From Ramlibacter sp. (lineage in GTDB: Bacteria > Pseudomonadota > Gammaproteobacteria > Burkholderiales > Burkholderiaceae_C): a DNA stretch of 64,000 nt. Of this stretch, positions 57,821 to 64,000 are shown piece by piece. Every line of letters starts with the position of its first letter. Position 1 is the first letter of the stretch. Both the position numbers and the translations under genes were made by a program. The stretch is from positions 1 to 64,000 of the forward strand of contig JAJTCN010000001.1 of the NCBI GenBank assembly GCA_021323335.1. The letters are read 5' to 3'. Under the pieces are notes generated by a model that had not been told where the DNA came from, made no database searches, and was given only the letters and a program-made list of their open reading frames with translations.

Positions 57821-59066
57821 GCTCGTCGCCGCCGCGGCGCTGACCTTCGGCGCCGCCGGCCTCGCGCTGGCGCAGTCCACCACGTCCGCTCCCGCGGGCG
57901 GCGCGTCCACCACTGCCACGCCGACCGGCAAGCCGACCCTGCCCGACGACCCGGTGCCGGGTCCCGCTGGCGGCGCCGGTGGCGGCATCCAGGGCCAGAA
58001 CATCTTCGACGTGAAGCCCGAGGTGAAGCGCGACGCGTCGTCCGAACCCGGCTACATGGACCAGACCAACGGCCAGCGCAACGCCGTCCAGCCGGGCAAC
58101 AACGCGCCCATGTGGCGCCAGGTGTTCCGCGGCGTCGAAGGCTACAGCAGCCTGCCGCAGAGCCAGGATCCCGAAGCCGGCGTGCTGATCCAGGGACCGG
58201 TGCAGTACCCCGGGACGCGCTTCGTCACGGCCGGCGAGGCCTGGCGCCAGGTGCGCAACCACTGGATCATCCCGTACGGCGGCTCGCTGCTGCTGATCGT
58301 GGCCGTCGCGATCGGCATCTTCTACTTCGCCAAGGGACCGCTGGGCCATGCCGACGGCCGGGGCGGCGGGCGCCGCATCGAGCGCTTCACGCCCTTCGAG
58401 CGCGCCGCGCACTGGTCCAACGCCATCGCCTTCGTGATCCTCGCGATCTCGGGGATCATCATGGCGTTCGGCAAGTTCTTCCTGCTGCCGGTGATAGGCC
58501 AGACGCTGTTCGGCTACTTCACCTACCTGCTGAAGAACCTGCACAACTTCGTCGGACCGCTGTTCGTCGTCTCGCTGGTGATCATCTTCATCACCTTCCT
58601 GCGCGACAACTTCCCGCAGCGCGGCGACCTGCGCTGGCTGCTGAAGCTGGGCGGCCTGATGGGCAAGGGCCCCGAAGTGCCGTCGCACCGCTTCAATGCC
58701 GGCGAAAAGGGCGTGTTCTGGTTCGGCGTGTTCCTGCTCGGCACCATCGTCATCGGCTCGGGCCTGGTGCTGGACAAGCTGCTGCCGGGGCTGCTGTACG
58801 AGCGCGTGACCATGCAGCAGGCGCACATGATCCACGCCATCGCCGCGGTGCTGATGATGGCGGTGTTCATCGGGCACATCTACATCGGCACCATCGGCAT
58901 GCGCGGCGCGTACCGCGCCATGCGCGAGGGCCATGTCGACGAGGAATGGGCGCGCGAGCACCATGCCTACTGGTACGAAGACATCAAGGCCGGCAAGATC
59001 CCGGCGCAGCGCAGCAAGCCGCTGGTGATCGTGGACGACACGGCCGACCGCGCGCGACCCGCCTGA
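57804..59066 (+). CDS. fdhC: Formate dehydrogenase cytochrome b (gamma) subunit
   Basis: A 420-residue membrane subunit. A signal peptide (ELVAAAALTFGAAGLALAQ) and a ~120-residue periplasmic segment precede the cytochrome part, with about five helices (WIIPYGGSLLLIVAVAIGIF; HWSNAIAFVILAISGII; LHNFVGPLFVVSLVIIF; GVFWFGVFLLGTIVIGS; HMIHAIAAVLMMAVFIGH). His residues in ERAAHWSNA, NLHNFVG and AHMIHAI/IGHIY are the likely heme b ligands. It passes electrons to quinone. The extra N-terminal domain is longer than in E. coli FdnI and typical of this type of cluster. Confidence 0.93.
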   Translation: MRRFLELVAAAALTFGAAGLALAQSTTSAPAGGASTTATPTGKPTLPDDPVPGPAGGAGGGIQGQNIFDVKPEVKRDASSEPGYMDQTNGQRNAVQPGNNAPMWRQVFRGVEGYSSLPQSQDPEAGVLIQGPVQYPGTRFVTAGEAWRQVRNHWIIPYGGSLLLIVAVAIGIFYFAKGPLGHADGRGGGRRIERFTPFERAAHWSNAIAFVILAISGIIMAFGKFFLLPVIGQTLFGYFTYLLKNLHNFVGPLFVVSLVIIFITFLRDNFPQRGDLRWLLKLGGLMGKGPEVPSHRFNAGEKGVFWFGVFLLGTIVIGSGLVLDKLLPGLLYERVTMQQAHMIHAIAAVLMMAVFIGHIYIGTIGMRGAYRAMREGHVDEEWAREHHAYWYEDIKAGKIPAQRSKPLVIVDDTADRARPA

Positions 59067-59079
59067 AGAGAGGAACCCG

Positions 59080-59667
59080 ATGAAACGCTTCATGCTCACC
59101 GCGGCCGCCCTGGCCGTCTCCGTGACCGTCTTCGCCAAGATCCCGCCGCCGGTGCTGGACGAGGCCGCCAAGGCCAAGGCCGCCGAAGCCGCCGCCAGGA
59201 CGGCCTGGCAAGCCAAGGTCGACGCCTACCTGCTGTGCAAGGCGCAGGACCGCGTGGCCGCGCGCTACAAGGCCAACCACCCGGCCCGTCCCGCCATCGC
59301 GGCGCCGGCGACGCCGGGCGCCCCCGCGGCCAACGCCGCCCCGGCCGCCGCGCCCGCCGCAGCCGCTGCTGCGGCGCCAACGACCACCGCGGCAACCGCC
59401 TCGCAAGGCGGCGGCACCCCCGTTGCGGCGGTCACCACCGCGGCCGCGCCGATGGCCATTCCGCCCTGCGCCGACCCGGGCGCTTTCGCCTATGCGCCCC
59501 CGGCCCAGAAGCCGCTGGAAGCGTCCGGGGCGCACTCGCCCACCGCCACGGCGGCCAGTGCTCCCAGCGTTCGCCCCAACGCGGCCGAGATGACGCCGTC
59601 CAAGCCCAGCGTGGCCTCGCCCGCCCCGGCGGCGACCGGCGCGCCGACGCCCACGCCGAAGAAGTAA
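59080..59667 (+). CDS. Exported alanine/proline-rich protein of the formate dehydrogenase cluster
   Basis: A 195-residue protein with signal peptide MKRFMLTAAALAVSVTVFA. The first mature part (DEAAKAKAAEAAARTAWQAK) is helical, with one Cys in LLCKAQDRV and another in IPPCADPGAF; the rest is a low-complexity Ala/Pro/Thr region. It follows fdhC after 13 bases with an AGAGGA site, so it belongs to the operon. Its function is unknown; low-complexity composition makes homology hard to judge. Confidence 0.75.
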   Translation: MKRFMLTAAALAVSVTVFAKIPPPVLDEAAKAKAAEAAARTAWQAKVDAYLLCKAQDRVAARYKANHPARPAIAAPATPGAPAANAAPAAAPAAAAAAAPTTTAATASQGGGTPVAAVTTAAAPMAIPPCADPGAFAYAPPAQKPLEASGAHSPTATAASAPSVRPNAAEMTPSKPSVASPAPAATGAPTPTPKK

Positions 59668-59690
59668 TCCCGCGGCGTTTCCCGCCCTCC

Positions 59691-59722
59691 AAGGCCAGCC
59701 TCTCCGGCTGGCCTTCTCATTT
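59691..59722 (+). terminator. Intrinsic terminator after the formate dehydrogenase structural genes
   Basis: AAGGCCAGCC (59691-59700) pairs perfectly with GGCTGGCCTT (59706-59715) around a 5-base loop, followed by CTCATTT. The T-run is weak, but its position 24 bases after the last stop and before fdhD supports termination. Confidence 0.6.
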
Positions 59723-59726
59723 GCGT

Positions 59727-59732
59727 TAGCCT
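59727..59732 (+). promoter_or_regulatory. Candidate -10 box placing the fdhD transcript start at its ATG
   Basis: TAGCCT lies six bases before the fdhD ATG (59739), following the terminator hairpin. As with nadC, the distance implies a leaderless transcript. The match to consensus is modest. Confidence 0.4.
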
Positions 59733-59738
59733 CTGGGG

Positions 59739-60599
59739 ATGACCCGCCCCCGGCTCACCGAAGCCCGCGCGCCGCTGACGCGCGATGTTTCCATCGTCAA
59801 CCAGCACGGCGAGACGGAGACCATCTCGATCCCCGCCGAGCGGCCGCTGACCGTGTACGTGGACAAGCGCGAGCTGGTCACCCTGATGACGCTGGGCGCC
59901 AGGCCCGAGTGGCTGGTGCTGGGCTACCTGCGCAACCAGCGGCTGGTGACGTCGCTCGGGGAAGTCGAGTCCGTCACCGTCGACTGGGAGGTGGCCAGCG
60001 CCGCCGTGAAGACGCGCAAGGGCATCGAGCGCATCGAGGAGCGCACGGCCAAGCGCGTCGTCACCACCGGTTGCGGCCAGGGCAGCGTGTTCGGCGGCCT
60101 GATGGAGGAAGTGGACAGCCTGCGGCTGCCCGAGGCGCGGCTGGCGCAGGCGCAGTTGTACGGCATCGTCAACGCGATCCGGCTGCAGGAGAGCACATAC
60201 AAGTCGGCCGGCTCCGTGCATGGCTGCGCGCTGTTCCAGGGCGAGGAGATGCTGCTGTTCATCGAGGACGTCGGCCGCCACAACGCGGTGGACACCATCG
60301 CCGGCTGGATGTGGCTGCGCGAGGCGGAGCAGCCGGTCGTGGCCACGCCCGAGCGGCCGCTGGTGTTCTACACGACGGGGCGCCTGACCAGCGAAATGGT
60401 GATCAAGGCGGCGCAGATGGGCGTGGCCATCGTCGTCTCGCGCAGCGGCACCACGCAGATGGGCTACGAGATCGCCGAGCGGGTGGGCCTGTGCACCGTG
60501 GGCCGGGCGACCGGGCGGCACTTCATTTGCTACACGGCCCCGCAGCGGCTGGCGCTGCAGCCCGAACTGGCCGGCCAGCGGCTGCGCTCGGCGTCCTGA
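59739..60599 (+). CDS. fdhD: Formate dehydrogenase sulfurtransferase FdhD
   Basis: A 286-residue protein that transfers sulfur to the molybdenum cofactor before insertion into FdhA. Family marks are TVYVDKRELVTLMTLGA, VTTGCGQGSVFGG with Cys112, GSVHGCALFQGEEMLLFIED, DVGRHNAVDTIAGW and VSRSGTTQMGYEIAE. E. coli FdhD has two Cys here (C-x-x-C); only one is present, and Gly occupies the second place. It has its own candidate promoter after the structural-gene terminator. Confidence 0.95.
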   Translation: MTRPRLTEARAPLTRDVSIVNQHGETETISIPAERPLTVYVDKRELVTLMTLGARPEWLVLGYLRNQRLVTSLGEVESVTVDWEVASAAVKTRKGIERIEERTAKRVVTTGCGQGSVFGGLMEEVDSLRLPEARLAQAQLYGIVNAIRLQESTYKSAGSVHGCALFQGEEMLLFIEDVGRHNAVDTIAGWMWLREAEQPVVATPERPLVFYTTGRLTSEMVIKAAQMGVAIVVSRSGTTQMGYEIAERVGLCTVGRATGRHFICYTAPQRLALQPELAGQRLRSAS

Positions 60600-60620
60600 G
60601 GCCGCTGGCATGATCCCGAC

Positions 60621-62018
60621 ATGAACGACACGATCGGCCTGGGTGCCTGGCTGCGCGAAGGGCTGCGGGCTTCCGTGCTGCTGCGTCCGCGCGTGGCCGG
60701 CCACGTGCCGCGGGCGCGCGAGCTGTTCCTGCTGGCCCTGCTCGCCGTCACGGTGGAACTGGCCCTGGGGCGGCTGGAGGTGGAGGGGCCGGCCCGGTTC
60801 AACCTGCGCGCGTGGCTCGGCACCTGGTGGACGGTCTCGGGCGTGCTGTTCCTGGTGTGGGCGTTGTTGCCGCGGCCGCAAGCCGAGCCCGGGCGGCCCG
60901 CCGGGCTGGCCAGCTGGTTCGCGCTGTGGCTGGTGGCCTCGCTGCTGCCCGGGGTGGTGTCGCAGCTGCTCGGCGTGCTGAATGCCAGGGACCTGCTGCC
61001 CGGCCTGCTGGCCGACTCCGGCGCGTTCGCCTGGTCGGCCTACGTGGCACTGTGGGCATGGACCCTGGCCATCGCGTTGCGCCTGGCGTCCGCGTTCGGC
61101 GTGCCTGCGCGCGGGCTCGCGGGGCTGTTCGCCGGCCTGTTCCTGATCTTCGGCGTCACCGCCTGGCAGTTCACGGACCGCCCGTGGCTGCCCCTCGCGC
61201 AGGCGCCGGAGCCGGCGCCGGCGCTGGTGCTCTCGCAGGAAACCATCGAGACCCAGCAGGTGGTGCTGCAGCGCGCGCTGGAACAGGTGGCGCCCGAGCG
61301 GCCCGGCGTGACGGACGTCTACGGCATCGTCTTCGCGCCCTATGGCGAGGAGGACGTGTTCCGCCGCGAGAGCGCCATGGTGGCCGGCGTGCTGGCGCAG
61401 CGCTTCGACGCGCAGGGCCGCGTGCTGCAGCTGGTGAACCACATGGACACCGCCGAGACCCTGCCATGGGCCACGCCGCTGAACCTGCGGCGCGCCATCG
61501 CCGCGGTGGCGAAGCGCATGGACCGCGAGCGCGACCTGCTGGTGGTCTACATGACGTCCCATGGCGCGCAGGACTTCCAGCTGGCCGCATCCAACCCGCC
61601 GCTGCAGGTGGACACCATCAGTCCCGGCGAGCTGCGTGCCGCGCTGGACGAAGCCGGGATCCGCCACCGGGTGATCGCGATCTCGGCCTGCTATTCGGGC
61701 GGCTGGGTCGGGCCGCTGGCGGGTGACAGCACGCTGGTGATGACGGCGGCCGATGCGAACAACACGTCCTACGGCTGCGGCGCCTTGTCCGAGCTCACCT
61801 TCTTCGGCCGCGCGCTGTTCGACGAGCAGCTGCGCAAGATGCATTCGTTCGAACGCGCCTTCGCCGCCGCGGTGCCGCTGATCCGCAAGCGCGAAGACGA
61901 AGCCGGCAAGTCGGACGGCTTTTCCAACCCGCAGATCAGCGTGGGGGCGCGCCTGCGCCCGGTGCTCGCCGAGCTGGAGAAGCGGCTCGCCGCCATGCCC
62001 CGGGCGCCCCGGCCCTGA
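60621..62018 (+). CDS. Membrane-anchored C13-family (legumain-like) peptidase
   Basis: A 465-residue protein. Residues ~30-190 contain five or so membrane helices (LFLLALLAVTVELAL; TVSGVLFLVWALL; GLFAGLFLIFGVTAW). Residues ~220-465 form a peptidase C13 domain with the dyad His314 in VVYMTSHGAQD and Cys357 in IAISACYSGGW, preceded by YGIVFAPYGEEDVF. C13 enzymes cut after Asn or act as transamidases. The combination suggests a peptidase acting at the inner membrane on unknown envelope proteins. A -10-like CATGAT lies six bases before the ATG. Confidence 0.88.
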   Translation: MNDTIGLGAWLREGLRASVLLRPRVAGHVPRARELFLLALLAVTVELALGRLEVEGPARFNLRAWLGTWWTVSGVLFLVWALLPRPQAEPGRPAGLASWFALWLVASLLPGVVSQLLGVLNARDLLPGLLADSGAFAWSAYVALWAWTLAIALRLASAFGVPARGLAGLFAGLFLIFGVTAWQFTDRPWLPLAQAPEPAPALVLSQETIETQQVVLQRALEQVAPERPGVTDVYGIVFAPYGEEDVFRRESAMVAGVLAQRFDAQGRVLQLVNHMDTAETLPWATPLNLRRAIAAVAKRMDRERDLLVVYMTSHGAQDFQLAASNPPLQVDTISPGELRAALDEAGIRHRVIAISACYSGGWVGPLAGDSTLVMTAADANNTSYGCGALSELTFFGRALFDEQLRKMHSFERAFAAAVPLIRKREDEAGKSDGFSNPQISVGARLRPVLAELEKRLAAMPRAPRP

Positions 62019-62032
62019 AAGGATTGCCCTCG

Positions 62033-64000
62033 ATGAACCGAACCTCTTCCGCCTGGTCGCTCGGCTGGCGCACGCTGTGGCGCGACCTGCGCGCCGGCGA
62101 GCTGCGGCTGCTGATCGTCGCCGTGACGCTGGCGGTGGCCGCGCTCACCGCCGTCGGCTTCTTCGCCGACCGGCTGAAGGGCGGCCTGGCGCGCGACGCC
62201 CGCCAGCTGCTGGGCGGCGACGCCGTCGTGGTGAGCGATGCGCCGACGCCGGCCGCCTTCATCGCGCAGGCCCGTGCGGCGGGGTTGCAGAGCCTCACCA
62301 CGCTGATCTTCCCCTCGATGGCGCGGGCCACCGAGGCGCAGGGCGGTGGCGCCCGGCTGGTCGCATTGAAGGCAGTCCCCAACGGGTACCCGCTGCGCGG
62401 CAACCTGCAGACCTCCGCCACGGCGGAAGCGCCAGGGCAGGCGACGCGCGAGGTGCCTGCGCGCGGCGAGGCCTGGGTCGATGCGGCGGTGCTGGAGTCG
62501 CTGGGCGTGCGCATCGGCGACCCGCTGCTGCTGGGGGATGCGCAGCTGCGCGTGGCGCGCATCATCCGGGTGGAGCCGGACCGCGGCAGCGGCTTCATCA
62601 ATTTCGCTCCGCGCGTGATGATCCACGTCGACGACCTGCCGGCCACCCGGCTGGTGCAGCCGGCCAGCCGGGTCGGCTACCGCTTCGCCGTCGCCGGGCC
62701 GGACGCCGCCGTCGCGGGCTTTTCGGACTGGGCGGTGGCCGAAGCCGCGAAGCCCGAGGTGCGCGGCGTGCGCGTGGAGTCGCTCGAGGGCGGGCGGCCC
62801 GAGATGCGGCAGACGCTGGACCGGGCCGAGAAATTCCTCAACCTGGTCGCCTTGCTGGCGGCCTTGCTCAGCGCCGTGGCCGTGGCGCTGGCCGCGCGCG
62901 GCTTCGCCAGCCGCCACCTGGACGACTGCGCGATGCTGCGCGTGCTGGGCCAGAGCCAGCGCACCATCGCCCTGAGCTACGCCTTCGAGTTCGCGCTGAT
63001 CGGCGTGTTCGCCAGCCTGGTCGGCGTGGCGGTGGGCTTCGGCGTGCACTTCGTCTTCGTCGCGCTGCTCGGCGGCCTGGTGGAGACCGCGCTGCCGGCG
63101 GCGGGCCTGTGGCCGGTGGCCTTCGGCCTCGGCATGGGCCTGACCCTGCTGTTCGCCTTCGGGCTGCCGCCGGTGCTGCAGCTGGCGCAGGTGCCGCCGC
63201 TGCGGGTGATCCGCCGCGACGTCGGCAACCTCAAGCCGGCTTCGCTGGCCGTGCTGGCGGTCGGCATCGCCGGTTTCGCGGCCCTGCTGCTGGCCGCCAG
63301 CAGCGACCTCAAGCTGGGCGGCATCGCCGTCGGCGGCTTTGCCGGCGCCGTGCTCGTCTTTGCCGGCCTGAGCTGGGTGGCGGTGAAGCTGCTGCGCCGC
63401 GTGGTGAACGAAGCCACCGCGCCGCGCTGGCTGGTGCTGGCCACGCGGCAGATCAGCGCGCGCCCCGCCTACACGGTGGTGCAGACCAGCGCGCTGGCGG
63501 TGGGCCTGCTGGCGCTGGTGTTGCTGGTGCTGCTGCGCACCGACCTCATCGCCAGCTGGCGCCAGGCCACGCCGCCGGATGCGCCGAACCGCTTCGTCAT
63601 CAACGTGTTGCCGGAGCAGAGCGATGCGTTCGTCAAGACGCTGCGCGATGCAGGCGTGAAGCGCATGGACTGGTTCCCGATGTTCCGCGGTCGCCTGGTG
63701 GGGGTGAACGGCCGCGCGGTCACGCCCGACGACTACACGGAAGACCGGGCCCGGCGCCTGGTGGACCGCGAGTTCAACCTGTCCTTCGCGGCGCAGCAGC
63801 CGGAGCACAACGAGGTGGTGGCCGGGCGCTGGCAACCGGAGGAAGCCGGTGCGGTCAGCGTGGAAGAGGGGATCGCCACCACGCTGGGGCTGAAGCTGGG
63901 CGACACGCTGCGCTTCGACATCGGCGGCATGCCGAGCGAAGCCAAGGTGACGTCGCTGCGCAAGGTGGACTGGAGCTCGATGCGCGCCAACTTCTTCGTG
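62033..64000 (+). CDS. FtsX-type ABC transporter permease (YbbP-like), 3' partial
   Basis: An open frame of 656 codons runs without a stop to the right edge. The N-terminal helix (LLIVAVTLAVAALTAVGFFA) and large periplasmic domain (residues ~45-260) are followed by an FtsX domain (FLNLVALLAALLSAVAVALA, RGFASRHLDDCAMLRVLGQS) and further helices, with a second periplasmic domain starting near residue 520. This is the YbbP/FtsX-like permease layout; such permeases work with an ATPase (YbbA-like) and may move lipids, lysophospholipids or lipoproteins. The ATG at 62033 lies 14 bases after the C13 peptidase stop, so the two genes are probably co-transcribed. Confidence 0.88.
   Translation, partial: MNRTSSAWSLGWRTLWRDLRAGELRLLIVAVTLAVAALTAVGFFADRLKGGLARDARQLLGGDAVVVSDAPTPAAFIAQARAAGLQSLTTLIFPSMARATEAQGGGARLVALKAVPNGYPLRGNLQTSATAEAPGQATREVPARGEAWVDAAVLESLGVRIGDPLLLGDAQLRVARIIRVEPDRGSGFINFAPRVMIHVDDLPATRLVQPASRVGYRFAVAGPDAAVAGFSDWAVAEAAKPEVRGVRVESLEGGRPEMRQTLDRAEKFLNLVALLAALLSAVAVALAARGFASRHLDDCAMLRVLGQSQRTIALSYAFEFALIGVFASLVGVAVGFGVHFVFVALLGGLVETALPAAGLWPVAFGLGMGLTLLFAFGLPPVLQLAQVPPLRVIRRDVGNLKPASLAVLAVGIAGFAALLLAASSDLKLGGIAVGGFAGAVLVFAGLSWVAVKLLRRVVNEATAPRWLVLATRQISARPAYTVVQTSALAVGLLALVLLVLLRTDLIASWRQATPPDAPNRFVINVLPEQSDAFVKTLRDAGVKRMDWFPMFRGRLVGVNGRAVTPDDYTEDRARRLVDREFNLSFAAQQPEHNEVVAGRWQPEEAGAVSVEEGIATTLGLKLGDTLRFDIGGMPSEAKVTSLRKVDWSSMRANFFV

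Noticed and set aside
1-64000. tRNA, rRNA, integrase, transposase and CRISPR signals
   Set aside because: I read the gaps on both strands and saw no cloverleaf, rRNA, IS end pair with a transposase, or spacer array. A covariance-model tRNA search would be decisive.

Overview
The window is a high-GC stretch of bacterial chromosome, almost fully coding. It fits Burkholderiales, most likely Comamonadaceae of the Ramlibacter/Variovorax type. The grounds are family-level recognition: Bug (TctC-type) substrate-binding proteins, a DUF3460 gene beside scpA, the order gpmA-ctpA-hesA divergent from rhodanese-grxC-secB-gpsA, a formate dehydrogenase cluster with DUF3305/DUF3306, and several palindromic repeat families typical of this group. 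I saw no rRNA, tRNA, CRISPR array, transposase, integrase or prophage. The first gene (nudB) and the last (an FtsX-type permease) are cut by the window edges.

Layout. 1-5.1 kb: nudB, an EEP-family phosphodiesterase, clsB, the ligase-associated exonuclease and the ATP-dependent DNA ligase, all with overlapping stops and starts. 5.3-8.2 kb: folE coupled to a BLUF blue-light sensor, an EamA permease and a DUF429 protein. 8.1-16.7 kb: accessory metabolism (acyl-CoA ligase, PAS-LuxR regulator, flavodoxin-like reductase, amino-acid-type binding protein, SulP transporter, sulfatase, Bug protein). 16.7-19.3 kb: the Lhr-type helicase that normally sits with the ligase and exonuclease. 19.3-25.8 kb: an envelope/stress block (two BON lipoproteins, a zinc metallopeptidase, YqjD/YqjE-like membrane proteins) beside a histidine kinase and two response regulators. 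25.8-31.7 kb: housekeeping genes (hesA/moeB, ctpA, gpmA | rhodanese, grxC, secB, gpsA) around a remarkable 260-bp run of hairpins. 31.8-46.1 kb: thioredoxin, MFS transporter, thioesterase, nadC-nadA, nadB, a ClpP-fold protein, a serine hydrolase, scpA-DUF3460, a second SulP, and an N-formylglutamate amidohydrolase/Bug/LysR unit. 46.1-49.7 kb: metG divergent from apbC/mrp. 49.8-60.6 kb: a complete membrane-bound, periplasm-facing formate dehydrogenase cluster with its accessory genes and fdhD. 60.6-64 kb: a membrane-anchored C13 peptidase and an ABC permease.

How it works together. The formate dehydrogenase cluster encodes a Tat-exported molybdenum or tungsten enzyme (FdhA), its Fe-S subunit (FdhB), a b-type cytochrome subunit (FdhC), a TorD-type chaperone, the sulfurtransferase FdhD and five less-understood companions. 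It should oxidise formate in the periplasm and pass electrons to quinone. The NAD genes (nadA, nadB, nadC) give de novo quinolinate-to-NAD synthesis. The sulfatase, SulP and Bug genes may form a sulfate-ester utilisation patch. It lies between the two halves of the DNA-ligase repair module.

The most unusual content is non-genic. There are five hairpins in a row between the divergent gpmA and rhodanese promoters, one of them a nested REPIN-like palindrome. A G/C-rich palindrome lies in metG and in the DUF3306 gene in the same translated frame. Another dispersed repeat shares a 22-nt identity with the C-terminal coding end of the helicase, and GTAGG-type repeats supply the stop codons of two other genes.
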